Assembly: GCF_004379255.2 (NCBI RefSeq)
Contig: NC_056041.1
Span: 4,278,001 to 4,342,000, forward strand
Length of the DNA stretch: 64,000 nt
Origin: Salvia splendens
Lineage: Eukaryota; Streptophyta; Magnoliopsida; Lamiales; Lamiaceae
Direction of reading: 5' to 3'
Shown: positions 10,529-22,508 of the stretch, piece by piece
Layout of the letters: each line of letters begins with the position of its first letter
Position numbering within the stretch: the first letter of the stretch is position 1
The notes under the pieces: model-generated
What the model saw: only the letters and a program-made list of their open reading frames with translations
Told to the model about the DNA's origin: nothing
The model's database searches: none
Position numbers and translations under genes: made by a program

Positions 10529-12351
10529 GAGCATCCACAGTGGGACGGATGTCCCATCGGACAAAAACACCTCATGCCATGTCATAAGGGCTTGTCATAA
10601 GGACACCTCATGCCATGTCATAAGGACATCCCACTGCACTGTCACGTCATAAGGACATCCCACTGCACAATGACGGACATCCCCAAGGAAATCTCGACGG
10701 ACATCCACAATAATAAAAATTCACAAATTCACCAAATTAAACAATTTACGGAATTAAAATTTCGACACGAATACGGACGGAGAAAGTGCAATGATAATTT
10801 CATTAAATAAAAAAATATAAAAAAAGTACATTTCTACAAAAAAAGTCTAAACTAATTACATTCTAAATATCAACGACGACCCCTCCGCGTCCATATCTCT
10901 TCAATAATAGCGTTCTGGAGTCGAATATGGGCTTGTCGTTGGCGCATGTCGGCAAATGCACGGACTCGATCAACCTCTTCATGGGGTATCCCCATACGTA
11001 CATTGGCGGTGGCCACGGCGTAACTTAGACCGGCAGCATCAAAATCAACATTGGCCCAATCAGTCAGTGCTGGACCTCCATCTTCGACAATCATGTTGTG
11101 CATGATAATACATGCGTACATGATATCAGCGATGCTGTCAATATACCACAGCTGTGATGGACCCGTCACTGCCTCCCATCGAGCCTGGAGCACACCAAAT
11201 GCCCGCTCCACATCCTTGCGCGCTGCCTCCTGACAACCCGCAAAATAGACATTCTTTTCTTCTGTGGGGCATCTGATCATCTTCACAAAGACGGGCCACA
11301 TAGGGTATATCCCATCCGCCAAATAATAGCCCATGTTGTGCTGGTTGCCGTTGGTGACGAAACTGACGGCCAAATCAACACCCATACACTGGTCGTTGAA
11401 AAGGGGTGATGACTGGAGGACATTGATGTCGTTGTTCGACCCGGCTACTCCAAAATACGCATGCCAAATCCACAGCCGGTAATCAGTTACCGCTTCAAGG
11501 ATCATCGTTGGATTCTTGCCCTTGAAACCGGTAGTGTACACCATTTTCCAGGCGGCGGGGCAGTTCTTCCACTCCCAATGCATACAATCTATGCTGCCCA
11601 ACATTCCCGAAAACTCATGCTGACTCCCGTGCATATCCATCAGAGCTTGGCAATCTTCGGGGGTAGGCTTCTGAAGATACCTATCCCCGAATATCTCCCT
11701 AACGCCCTCACAAAAATACTTCAGACAATCGCGGGCAGTCGTCTCACCGATGTGGAGGTACTCATCGAACATGTCGGCCGCACCTCCGTATGCCAGCTGC
11801 CTGATTGCGGCAGTGCACTTCTGTATGGGCGTGTGGCCAGGTTTACCAACCGCATCCTCCCTCATCCTGAAATACTCGTAACGACGCTCTAAAGCGCCCA
11901 CGATACGCAGAAATAGCGGACAATGCATCCTAAAACGTCGCCGGAACATGTTCTACCCAAACCGCGGCTCCGGAGCGAAGTAGTCGTCATACAACCGACG
12001 GTGTGCAGCGATGTGGTTCCGGGGTACTATAGTTCGACGATGGATGGGTCGAGGTACCGCCGGCTGCTGCTGCTGCTGCTGCAAGGACGCTTGTATCGCG
12101 CGATTTATATCCCTGGACGTAACGGCCCGCAACTGTTCTCTAATTCACCGACATACGTCATCAGAAATTCCACGACTACCACCCGCACCACTACCACTAC
12201 CACTAACCATTCTGGATATATAAAAGAAATGTAGAGAGAGAGAAACTCGTTAAAACAAGAGGTGCGAATGATATGAAATTCAACGAACCGTATATATAGA
12301 ATTTTTTTATTAAAAAATAAAAATTCAGGACGTCCGCCGTCGTGGATGCTC
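10529..12351 (-). mobile_element. PIF/Harbinger transposon carrying only a transposase gene
   Basis: Imperfect TIRs start GAGCATCCACAGTGGGACGG at 10529 and, reversed, GAGCATCCACGACGGCGGAC at 12351. TTA flanks both ends (10526-10528, 12352-12354). This 3-bp TTA duplication is diagnostic of PIF/Harbinger. At 1823 bp there is no room for the MYB-like ORF1 found in two-gene family members. Confidence 0.93.
10870..11949 (-). CDS. PIF/Harbinger DDE transposase (catalytic core intact, 5' end broken)
   Basis: The 359-codon frame starts at MFRRRFRMHCPLF and ends RRGRR-TGA. It has the DDE_Tnp_4/HARBI1-type nuclease triad: Asp121 (GSIDCMHW), Asp174 (SNNDINVL) and Glu248 (KDVERAFGVL), in order and spacing typical of the family. 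The likely original start is the ATG at 12210: the same frame extends 87 codons upstream through a Gln run, but is interrupted by TGA (12145-12147) and TAG (11953-11955). The native full-length protein would therefore be about 446 residues and cannot be made from this copy as read; only the downstream Met yields the catalytic domain. The product would cut and join DNA at TTA sites. Confidence 0.88.
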   Translation of the reverse strand: MFRRRFRMHCPLFLRIVGALERRYEYFRMREDAVGKPGHTPIQKCTAAIRQLAYGGAADMFDEYLHIGETTARDCLKYFCEGVREIFGDRYLQKPTPEDCQALMDMHGSQHEFSGMLGSIDCMHWEWKNCPAAWKMVYTTGFKGKNPTMILEAVTDYRLWIWHAYFGVAGSNNDINVLQSSPLFNDQCMGVDLAVSFVTNGNQHNMGYYLADGIYPMWPVFVKMIRCPTEEKNVYFAGCQEAARKDVERAFGVLQARWEAVTGPSQLWYIDSIADIMYACIIMHNMIVEDGGPALTDWANVDFDAAGLSYAVATANVRMGIPHEEVDRVRAFADMRQRQAHIRLQNAIIEEIWTRRGRR

Positions 12352-12357
12352 TTATGC

Positions 12358-12510
12358 TAGGTAGCGCGAATGAGGGGTAATATAGAGGGCAAACTCTGAC
12401 ATTCAAATATTCAAAAATAAAGATGAAAACGGACAGTGCAGAAATGACATTTATGAGTATGAATTCCTCCACAACATTAATACTCTTGGGATCTTCACAC
12501 CATTCAAAGA
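12358..12510. repeat. Dispersed repeat, paralogue of 16395-16533 plus 17174-17200
   Basis: The stretch with GGCAAACTCTGACATTC, GGACAGTGCAGAAATGACATTTATGAG and TTGGGATCTTCA matches the sequence on both sides of the Harbinger derivative at 16534-17173. Here the match runs on without the insertion, so it acts as a related empty site. Confidence 0.7.
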
Positions 12511-13206
12511 TGTAACGTGCATTTATGTTCTTTGCACCTAATTAAAAGAAAAAAAAAAGAACAAATAATCCAAACTTTTTCAACGAGTATTTTTTCCAAA
12601 ACACATATTATAAATAACCATGTAATGTTAATCCATAATAGTACTAAACATGTTTCATAAAGTTTTTTTTCCTGGATTAAAGAACATTTACATCGGCAAT
12701 TTTTTATGAAAAAGAAATGAAAAGAAAACGACGTATCGTATTGGCATAAAGAAAACATGAGAAATCCAAAATCCAAGACCAACTTAAATGCATTGTTAAT
12801 TTTGTAACTACCGGAGACAGGCAGCAATAGAAGTTGGACCATTGAAAGCAACATAATATACAACTGTTTTTTTATGTTTGTTCTAATTAACTATACATCC
12901 AAGTTATTTATTTAGCTCAAGTATATATTCTTCCTTCGACTTTAGATACTTTGTGCGTATTAATAACAATTTCTCTTCTAATTAAGGAAACAAGTACATT
13001 TTACATCATTACATGCATCCTATATTAACGCATGAAAAGTATTGACTAAATGAGCCGTGAAATGCCTTTGATGATATATCGTCTCATAATATAGGAGAAT
13101 TTGGTTTAAGAATTAAATATATGCGGGAAAAATATCTTTTTTAAATCATTGTCTTTCTACATAGTTACCCTAATTATATAAGTACTCAAATTGTATAAGC
13201 GTTTTA
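12511..13206. other. Gene-free interval
   Basis: AT-rich sequence; nothing recognisable. Confidence 0.6.
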
Positions 13207-13530
13207 GGGCAAACTGCAAGAAAAACCACTAAGTTTTATCAATTTCTAATCAATCCCGTAATTTTAAAAATGACTGATTATATCATATTTTCAACATTTT
13301 TCTCAACTGTTCCATAATTTTGGATTTGTAGAATATTATGTATAATGTGGCATGTACATTGCGCGTCGTTGAATTCAGACAAAGCACAACGACAATTTTT
13401 TTTATGGAACAATTGAAGAAAATATCACATTATAGTATAATTGGTCATTTTTCAAAGTTATTTTTTTAAAAATGGGCATGATTAAGTGATTAACCATAAA
13501 TTGACCATACTTAAGTTTTTCCTGCAATTT
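13207..13530. mobile_element. Long-TIR foldback MITE (MULE-like)
   Basis: The left arm (GGGCAAACTGCAAGAAAAAC, then CTAATCA and TGACTGATTATATCATATTTT) pairs with the right arm read in reverse (AAATTGCAGGAAAAAC, GTTAATCA, TGACCAATTATACTATAATG). Arms extend roughly 120 bp each, with a centre around 13330-13400. The end sequence resembles plant Mutator-like MITEs. I see no clear 9-bp target duplication, so exact ends and class are uncertain. Confidence 0.65.
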
Positions 13531-14343
13531 AATCATTTATTTGTGAGATAAAATACTTGCATGACATTTCAATCACAGTCTTTCTTATCTAGCACCTATC
13601 TAGGGACCTTGGGGAACTTAATTTTTCAATTTGAAGTAAACTTTAAAACTTAAAAATTGAAGTCTTCTTGAGACATCTAAGCTGTGAAGATCTACCAAAT
13701 GATGTAGACTAATATAATGTTCAAATCTCCCTCCATCCAAGAGAAAAAAGAAGCTTGCAAATTGAAATTAAATGGGGAACCAACATTTTTAAGGGAAACA
13801 TCGTTATCTCCATGTTTAGGCCTGCAGACAAATCTAGGGTTTCATTAAAAGATTTTTTTTTCCTCTTTCTAATTGTTTCAAGTCGCCCTCATCCTCATGC
13901 ATGCAAGGGCTGAAAAGGAAACACGTATAGTGACATTAGATCTAAATTAATCCCCAAATTTATGAAAATTCCCATATAAAGGCTAAAAAAGGAGAACTTT
14001 AATTTTTAAATTTACTATGTATACACATATTTGAGCACCAATGACAATGACAATGACAATGACAAGTAATTCGATTAACATATTTTTTATATCTCATAAG
14101 GTATCACCAAATTTACAGATTGCATAAGAAAGAGGAAGAAAAGAAAATTGAAATTTTTATTTTTATTTAATTGCAAAAGAAGACTAATTGGACACTGAAC
14201 GATAGATCTGAAATGAAGGTTGAAAGCACAATTACAAGTAAGAGAGTAGTAATAAATAATGGAGGAGTTAACTAAGAAGTAAACTGTAATTTCCTCATCG
14301 AATTTATTGTCGCATTCTCCAATTTAAGGAGACAAGGAACTAG
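13531..14343. other. Gene-free interval downstream of SPEECHLESS
   Basis: It contains a short ATGACA microsatellite at about 14039-14064. No coding sequence is seen. It is the 3' side of the minus-strand bHLH gene. Confidence 0.6.
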
Positions 14344-15472
14344 CTAGCTAGGGTTTTGAAAGCAGAATGTCTGTTGAATATGCTCAGCCAATTCTTGTGC
14401 ACTAAGTTGACATTCAATTCCGATCTATCAAAACAACAACAAACCCACAAAATGTGTCAAATAGCAATAGAGAAAAAATAGTTAATTAAGTTGCATGAAT
14501 GATAGTACTACTATAATTTAAATGATGTTACCTTAATAGTGAAACAATTTAGCATTTTCTCATCAAGCTTGTTGACATTCACTTGGAGAATCTGGAGTGC
14601 AAGGTCTTCCACGGCCGACACAATCTTGGCAACTTGGCCCGGGATTCGGCCCGAAATCGTCTTAAGCAGTAGATTCGGGCCGCAGAACTTCACCTCCACC
14701 TCAGCCACGGCTGACCTCGAGCTAGCCACGAGCTCGTTCATGCTGTCGTTGATGGAGGAGGTGGAGGAGTTGCACGGGGAGAGCTCGGCCGGGCTTGGAA
14801 TCAGGGAAGGGGAGTTGAGGAAGCCCGTTTGTAGACAGTGCAGCCTGCGCTTGTACGGGCTGCTCGGTTGGGGAGTCCTCGGGCTTATTAGGATCGGGCT
14901 AATGGGCCCAGGCCTCGGGCTTAAAACATCAGCGTAGGCCTTCCTTTGCTTCTTGGCTTCCATTGATTGTAGAATTTGTTGTAGCTCTTTGATGTAGTTC
15001 ACAACTCCACCTATTATTGAAGCTTGGTCACCCTAAATAAACACAAAGATTTAAATCAAAGACATTTCGCACACATACTTTTTCTTATAAAACAGAAATT
15101 TAAAGGTCGCATCACATCACGTACTCTTTTGACATAAAAGCAAGGCATCAAAGAACGAAGCACTGAGATATGCTCATTCATTTGCTTTCTTCGATTCCTC
15201 TCTACGGAGATGTGAGATGAAGTTCTTGGCTGCCCATCTTCCACAGAAGCCGCGGCGGCGCTCAGCTTCTGTCTCTTGCATTTGGGGGAAGCTTCGGCGG
15301 CGGCCATCTCAGATTCTAGAAAGGGAGATTTTTTGAACTCGAAGATTTCATCGTTTGATAAATCGAACCGCATCATCGATGGACTATTGCAATCAGAAGC
15401 TTCGAGAATGCTGAAAATATCATCAGTCAACTCGGATTCTTTGAAGAATTCGGACAGATCTTGAGTTCCCAT
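14344..15472 (-). CDS. SPCH: SPEECHLESS-type bHLH transcription factor
   Basis: Three exons join cleanly at GT...AG sites: 15472-15125, 15032-14532 and 14424-14344, all phase 0, giving 310 residues. The basic region HISVERNRRKQMNE (from residue 87) leads into LRSLMPCFYVKRGDQASIIGGVVNYI across the first junction. The bHLH spans about 85-138. A Ser-Pro-rich middle (SPRPGPISP, SPRTPQPSSPYK) matches the MAPK-target region specific to SPEECHLESS. The C-terminus (VEVKFCGPNLLLKT to IGIECQLSAQELAEHIQQTFC) is the ACT-like SMF domain. SPCH is known to drive the asymmetric divisions that begin the stomatal lineage. The protein is shorter than the Arabidopsis one (364), mainly in the Ser-Pro region. MUTE and FAMA are less likely because of that region. 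Confidence 0.93.
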
Positions 15473-16394
15473 TTAAGACAAAACCCTAAAAAAGAAGTGA
15501 CAAAAACACACTTGATTTAAAGGAGGAAAGTGTGTTTTGGCTTTGTGTGGATATTTGAAGAAGAAAAACTGGAGTAGTAATTAAGTGGAATGGACCCAAA
15601 AAAATTGTTTTAAGCGGATTCGAAAGGGACTAAACTATCACCGTCAATAAGCCTTTCTGAATTCAGATGGAGTGGGTTTGCTCTTTGGTTTTTGCTTTGG
15701 GGTGATTATTTTGAGAGAGAGAAGCTTTTTGGATGTTGTTGGTCATGTCTCAGAGAAAGTTGAAGGCATATAAATGAGCATGTCCGGTAATTCTGGGAAT
15801 AACTGTGAGTTTAATTCTGCAAGAAAAGGATCATCCATTGGGTAAAATATTTGGTTGTTCAATTTTAGCTTAACAAATTGTTCATGTACTATTATCGGTA
15901 AATACTAGGATGTACTATTCAATTCTATTGTCTTTTCTCAACGGTAATATATGCTCTATACGTACCATATATAGATAGATATATAGATCACACACACACA
16001 TATTTAATGTGCTATTTCATTATTAAATTATCAAATGAATAGTACTCCATCAAGGCGAGAGAGATTTTGACTCTTTGAGTGGTTAATTCTAGGAGAACAT
16101 GAAATGTTAATTTGGCATAAAATTCCCCAAATTAGCATATCCCTATCCTACTCGGAATTTAATACCAATCCACCAACCCCCTGCAGCAATCTAACAATCA
16201 CTAGGGACTGGCCATCATTTTCTGATTAGTTTTTTTTAACTAAGTTTTATTCATTAACATAGAAAGAAAATTGAAGTACGTTGGTTTGTGAAATGATGCA
16301 CCTGATCAATTATAAATCCCGAGAAAAAAATGATTTCATAAGGATGTAAATTTATTAAGGCATCTATTTTAAGGGTTTCAGTCGTTTATATATA
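15473..16394. promoter_or_regulatory. Upstream region of SPEECHLESS
   Basis: No gene lies here; it is the 5' flank of the minus-strand SPCH gene. On the minus strand a TTTATATGCC stretch near 15770 could be a TATA box, about 300 bp before the ATG. No specific regulatory site can be assigned. Confidence 0.35.
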
Positions 16395-16533
16395 GATAGG
16401 TGTGAAGAACGACGACGAGGAGTTTATAGAGCAAATTCTGACATAAAAAATGATTAAAAAATAAACGTGAAACGGACAAATCAGAAATGGCATTTACTAT
16501 GAGATAATGAATTTTTATTTTAAACGGCATTTA
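16395..16533. repeat. Dispersed repeat, paralogue of 12358-12475
   Basis: GAGCAAATTCTGACAT and GAAACGGACAAATCAGAAATGGCATTTA match the 12.4-kb copy in the same orientation. The Harbinger derivative at 16534 is inserted in this repeat, and the match resumes at 17174 with TACTC...GGGATCTTCA. Confidence 0.7.
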
Positions 16534-17173
16534 GAGCATCCACAACCGTGCTCTTGCCAACGAGCACGGTTGTGGGCCCGGCCCCACTTTTTCTGCCTGC
16601 TCTTAGGCAAGAGCACAACACCCACAGACGTGCTCTTCTGTAAGGACGAGCACAAGGGCCCCACCATTGTATTATTCAATTTGAATAAAAACATTTCCAC
16701 AAAATTAAAATGCATTAAAAATATCCGGAATAATATTACAAATTACAAATAAAATAAAAATTACATAATTAAAATCCTAAAATTTAAAAAGTACATAATT
16801 AAAATCCTAAAAATTAAAAGTTACATAATTAAATTCATAAGTGACCGAATTCCGTCCAAATGGATGATGAATGTGTGTATTTATAGATGGTTTTGGGATT
16901 AAATTTTTTAAAAAAAATTTCAAAAAAAGGTAATAAAACGGTTATATTTTTGGGAATCCGAATTTTTTTTTTTTGTATTATTTTCGATTTTTTTTTTTTA
17001 AAAAAAATGCCAACGGCCAATAGAAACACGCCACGTCGCCCTGCTCGCTGGCACGGACGTGCTCTTAGCTAAGAGCATGTCCGTGCCAGCGGTAAGAGCG
17101 CAGCGGCGGACAAGCGTGTCCTTGTCAGCGGCAAGGACGGACGGAGAGCTTGTGCTCACCGTTGCAGGTGCTC
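16534..17173. mobile_element. Non-autonomous PIF/Harbinger element (640 bp)
   Basis: It starts GAGCATCCACAACCGTGCTC and ends GTTGCAGGTGCTC, with TTA on both sides (16531-16533, 17174-17176). No transposase is left. Its inner sequence (GGTTTTGGGATTAAATTTT, AAACGGTTATATTTTTGGG) is the reverse complement of 40190-40310, so it is an internal-deletion relative of the 40040-42032 element in the opposite orientation. Confidence 0.9.
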
Positions 17174-17255
17174 TTATACTCATGGACCATGGGATCTTCA
17201 ACGCCTTTTAAAGCTAATGCATGCCTTCTCTAGCACATAATTTCATTTCGGAGTA

Positions 17256-17434
17256 CTACGTCCGTCCCGCATTAACTGTCACGTTTACTTTTCTGCACTC
17301 ATTTGTAAAAATAATAATAAATAGTTAAAGTGGAGAAATAGTATTATTCTCTCTCTTACTTTAACTATTTATTATCATTTTTACAAAACGAGTGCAGAAA
17401 AGTAAATGTGACAGTTAATGCGGGACAAAGGTAG
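17256..17434. mobile_element. Stowaway-type foldback MITE
   Basis: The two halves are near-perfect inverted copies of about 88 bp (CTACGTCCGTCCCGCATTAA against its reverse at the right end), flanked by TA. The RNA or single strand would form one long hairpin. Confidence 0.88.
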
Positions 17435-17436
17435 TA

Positions 17437-19500
17437 CATTTTTATAAGTAAGACTATGAGACATTTCTCCTTTGTATGTGAATTCTAACTAAAATATTGT
17501 GTGTGAATTCTAACTAAAGTATTTGCTTATAAATTATAGAACTCTCACCATTTTTTAATTTTATGTAGCAGTATTAATTTTAAAATTTGTCTGCAGAATA
17601 CTTAACAGTTGATTTTATCTTATTTTGAATCATGGAGGATTATCCCATGTTAAGTTTTAGGCTATTCATGTTCACTAGTATGTACATTAACCAAAATCCA
17701 CCATAATTTCAAAATCAGATGAAATCCTCTATTTGTATAATTAAAACCAATATTAATTCCATGGCGCAGCCGTTAAATTTAAATTCATTTATCCATAAAG
17801 AAAAAAACAATCTAAATTACATTATGTTGTACATTATATAGTTCTCAAATCCTATTCAATTACCTAGCATAAGTTCACTACTACAGGAAACAAATTGATT
17901 GTCCACTACTTTATTTGTCAGTAGACATAAAAACCATTTAATCAAAGCAGCCCCCACTATATATATCATAGTATGATTGGGACAAAATTCTAAACAAAAT
18001 TATTCGCCCGTAGTAAATAACAAGGGACCTCTCTTTCCCTATAACTTCATTAATTTTGCAGTCTGTAACACTGCAATTAATTTGTATACATGTATGAAAT
18101 GCATGACTTTCAGCTTCATTTTTGTTTCTAGCCATTCATTTATCTGGTCCAATATGATAAGCTTAGGAGCTGGATCATCGGGCGCTAAAGGGCCTATCTC
18201 CTTCACTGCTATATCTAAATTTATTTCTCATTTTTGCTCTTCACGTCACGTCACCATCTAACCCCTATTCTAACCAAATTAAGAGACGGGTTCGATTTGG
18301 TTTGGTTTGGTTTGATTGTTTTACAACTCTATATTGCGAATGGGTCAAATGCAGTGTTTAAACTGGACTAGGTTAAGCCCAGTCCGAACATAGGCCAATC
18401 ACACCACTTTTACTAGCTTAACTTAATCACATTGGTGCGTGGATATGGAGACAATATTAAGGATCATGATCCGGGAAATGGTTACAGATAAACTTAAAAG
18501 ATTGCAAAATCTGAGCAAAATAAGAAATAGAACCGTGTTAATGTTTTGATTGAAGGAAAGATGTCAAAAGATTTAGTTTACTATCCATAAAAATCATATA
18601 GTACTATATGTTAAAATATGTACTAATTGTAAATTAATGTCGTGTAATGCAACTTTGCAAGCACCTAGTTTGTTTGATTCACATGACACCATGATATCTT
18701 ACATTTTACAAATGTTCTCACCAGAAATGAATTAATTTTTTAAAATCAACAATTGATTTTGATGCATAAACGATCAAACATTAACTTACATACAACTTGT
18801 CCGTCTCACATAGAATAAGTGGTAGTATTAGTTTTTCTTTTGACCTCCACGTAAAGTGGCAGAAATTGAAAATGAAAAGGCTCTTGATTTTAGGGTCTAC
18901 TTAACTTAGAATAATCTTAACACTACGTCGGTTTTGTTTGTAATTAAATTGGTAGGGCAGGACAAACAATTAATAAGTTTGCAGATTTTAATAATTAGAC
19001 ATGGGCCACTCACTCAATTAATTGGATTTATTCAGTGGAAAAAGTCACGTGCAAGGTGCATGAAATTAAATACATTTGCATAACTTAACCCCATTAATTT
19101 GCCCACTCTACCTGGCTACAAGGTTTCTTGTCTCTTTGTCTTTTTCATTTTCCTTTTTTTTCTTTTTTATCTAGCTAAACGCATAGCATGCGATAATGTT
19201 CGATCACTTAGAAAAATTATTTTTTTTCTAATGTTCCCGTAGAAATATGTCTAATCCTTACTGAGACCATTTATAAATGGATCAATGATCTATGTGGGCC
19301 GAATAGTGATAACTGTGTTACATTTCTGTTGGGAAGGGCCCAATCAAGCAAGTTTTATTGGATAGACAAAATATAAATAGCAAGTAATTCCATTTTAGTG
19401 GAACAAGAGATTATAAGGAGTAATTAAAGTTAATTAGATTATAATCACTGGCTTTTGCGTTTTTAACATTAATGAAGTTAATAAGAATCATCTCAAACGG
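17437..19500. other. Gene-free interval
   Basis: AT-rich intergenic DNA with a short GGTTT run near 18298. No coding sequence, RNA gene or clear element ends were seen. Confidence 0.6.
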
Positions 19501-19794
19501 CTTCTGCAGCAGTTTCGCCTCGCTCTTGGATCTCCGTTGATTCTCGTAAATTCAGTTGGCAATTAACGTTCCATTTCTTTCGCGATTCCTACAAGTCTTT
19601 CTGTGTTCGTTTATTAATTTTCTGCTCAACATCTTTGAACCCTACGGTTATCAGTTTCCTTGTTGCCATATGCTGTGTTATAGCTTGTATCCGTACCTTT
19701 ACCTGTTTTATTTTGATTATTGGTGTTCTGATTATCCCTTTTTTGTTTTTATTTAGTGTTTCTTCAAATTAGGTTTTAGGTTTCTTATGCTGGT

Positions 19795-21564
19795 ATGGAA
19801 GTCGATAAGGGGATAAAATTGGAAGAGCGGGAAACTGGGAGCTGTTTTAGAAGTGGAGTAAGACTGAAGAGAGCGTATAAGGAGTGCATTGGATGTATTG
19901 ATTTGCAAGATAAAGTTAAAAAAGCCAACGAAAAATGTGCACTACTGGAATTAGATGTTGGAAAGAAAGACATTTTGATTGACCGTCTGGAGCTTAAGGT
20001 TGGATTTAGGGAACTGGAAAATATCGAATTCCTGGATGAGGTTATAAAGTTGAAACAGAGGAACGACGCTCTTGAAAAGCGCATTCGAGATAGTGAGGAG
20101 ATGGAACAGTTTGCACTTTTGATGAATGAGAGTGAGGCTTTGGTGTGTGAGAAGAGGAAAGCTGAAAGTGAGCTTGAGTTGTGGAAGTTGAAATGTAAAG
20201 AAATGGAGGTTCGGGTGATGGAGTTGGCGAACAAACTAGCTGATGGAACAACGAAGGTGGTTCTAGATTTGCAAGCGATGTGTTCAGGGGAGATGAATCA
20301 TCGAGGTGGTTCATCATCTGTATTTAATGTAGAAGGTGGGCACCCATCAGCGGTGGGGGCTGCAACTGAAGATGGAGCAAATCACGGTAAGCCTCATGTG
20401 CTCTATGGGATTATCAAAATGATGTTTTATCTATTTGGATATATGTGATTTTGATGTTTCTGTTAATATTACTGTATCTTGCTTATTATTGCTGAGATTA
20501 ATGCAGGAATAAATTATTTTAGTTGCTGTTTTTTTCATTTAGATATATAGTATTATTGTCATGGTTGCATCTCTTTGACAGCTAGCAACCCGTCTAATCA
20601 TTGTGCATATGCATATGAATCAGAGGGAGACCAGCCATGTATTGTCAAATCAAGAGTTAAAAAATGCCTAGACTTTGGTCTAGAAAGGTGTCCGCTGCAG
20701 AAACATTCTCCCTCGAAACTTGGCTATAGGCCACCTCTTGAACCAATTGGTGACAGTGATGATGATCTTGACATTGAACATGTATCTTTACCTGACGTTG
20801 GTTGTAACAAAAAGAGAAAGGCTCAGAGGTCAAGCGGTGTTGCATTAGAGTCTGAGGATGGAGTGGAGTCGCCCTTGAAAAATATGCGTAAGCCAACTGC
20901 TGAACATAAGAGTGATGAAGAGGAAACTAGCTGCTCTACTGCTGGACAACCATTTCGGATGCATAAAAGGAGGAAAGTTAGGAAAGGATTTACTCAAATT
21001 GTTACTAGTGAGAGTGAAAGCGATGATGAGATCCCACTTTCTAGACTGGCACACTGTCCTGATACTCAGTTGAGGAGAAGATTTGTTAATGATTCTTGTT
21101 TTGGGAACAATCTCAGACAAGTCACTCCCAGACGATGTTTGCTGAGTTTGGGAGATATTAAAGATAACAGTGTTTCAGGTAAATGTTCTCAGAGGAGCTC
21201 TGGAAACCGGGGTGATTTAGGAATATCAGAGAACATGAACGAAACTCTACTTGAAGACGAAATGGAAGAGGATGAGTTGAGTTCTGAAGGTGAAAGTTCT
21301 GGTGGTTTTACTGTGGACAGCACAAATGTATCAGACTGCGACGATGTTTCTGATCATGATGGCTCATTCTCTGGGGATTGTTTGGACAAATCTGAATGTT
21401 CTACAGGTGAGGGAGAGACATGGCGAGTGTACAGACGAGGGCAAAGGGGTGTGATGTTCGACCAGAGAAAAGGCGAGTTGGCTGACACGGATGTGTGGTG
21501 TAGGGTGTGTCGAGCAAGCAGTGAACCTGGACTGGATGGCAAGAAGTGCAAAATATGTATTTAG
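19795..21564 (+). CDS. Uncharacterised coiled-coil/acidic protein, tandem copy 1 (altered C-terminus)
   Basis: Two exons: 19795-20386 and 20582-21564 (donor CACG|GTAAG, acceptor GACAG|CTAGC, phase 1), giving 524 residues. Residues about 30-165 are heptad-like and highly charged, a probable coiled coil. The second exon carries basic KKRKAQR and MHKRRKVRKG patches, likely nuclear signals, and runs of Asp/Glu/Ser. It is closely similar to the next gene (for example AGQPFRMHKRRKVR in both) but departs after DKSEC and ends in a unique tail with C-X2-C-X12-C-X2-C (VWCRVC...KCKIC). It lacks the downstream gene's C-terminal ~130 residues. I do not recognise the family. A nuclear role is only inference. 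Confidence 0.8.
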
Positions 21565-22508
21565 TTAAATATGGAGTATTGTATTTCCGAATACTCAGTT
21601 TGGATATTATAATTTCTTTCCAAGTATTTCGATACTTCTCCTTATTTCCAGTAGCTGACTTTTGTGTAGGAATCTTGTGTACCACTTAGGGTGTAGTACA
21701 GATTTTGGAGATCAGAATAGGATGGTTGTGACCGTGGCCATGGGATTTCATCCATGTTATTTAACTGATCAAACACATTTTGTGCAACTTTTTCTATTGC
21801 AGTACTCTCTTGAGTAAATTTTTTTTTGGATTTGTAGCCTTTACTTTGATCTATTTGGTGCGTTGAGTGATCGTGATCGACTCGTGATCGTTTTGACTCG
21901 GTCATCCAAACCTTGTTCGGAAGACACTTCGATGAATTGGAGAAGGCTATTGTCTATTTGACAAAATCAACGTCAATGAATTGGAGAAGGCTATTGTCTA
22001 TTTGATAAAATCAGCTTGTAGTTCATAATTTAAGGGAACAAATATTTAGGTTAAATGCAAACATATAAAACATTTATTTCTTTAAATGTACAAAAATAAA
22101 AGACGTATGGAACAATTTTCATACCACTAGTATAAGAGGAATATTATAAATAGAGTAACATTATAGTAATTTATTTTTACGTATCAATCTCCGAGCAGAA
22201 GAATCGCCTCTGCGTAAAAGTAGAACAAACTACGTCTGCAGAAGATTTTCGCCTCTCTTGCATCTCCGCTGATTCTTGTAAGTTCAGTCGGCAATGAACC
22301 TTCCATATCTTTGGCGATTTGTTCGAGTCTTTTTTATGGTCGTTTTTTTTTTCTGTAAACACAAAATTTCCGCTAAACCCTACGGTTTTCTATTTCTTGC
22401 TTGGTTCCGTATATTTACGTGTTATCTTTTGAGTATTGATATTGTGATTATCCATTTTATCGTTATTCAGTGTTTCTTGAAATTAGGTTTTGGGACTCAA
22501 ATGCGAGT

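Noticed and set aside
14539..14937. 132-codon plus-strand frame over SPEECHLESS exon 2
   Set aside because: Antisense to a conserved coding exon.
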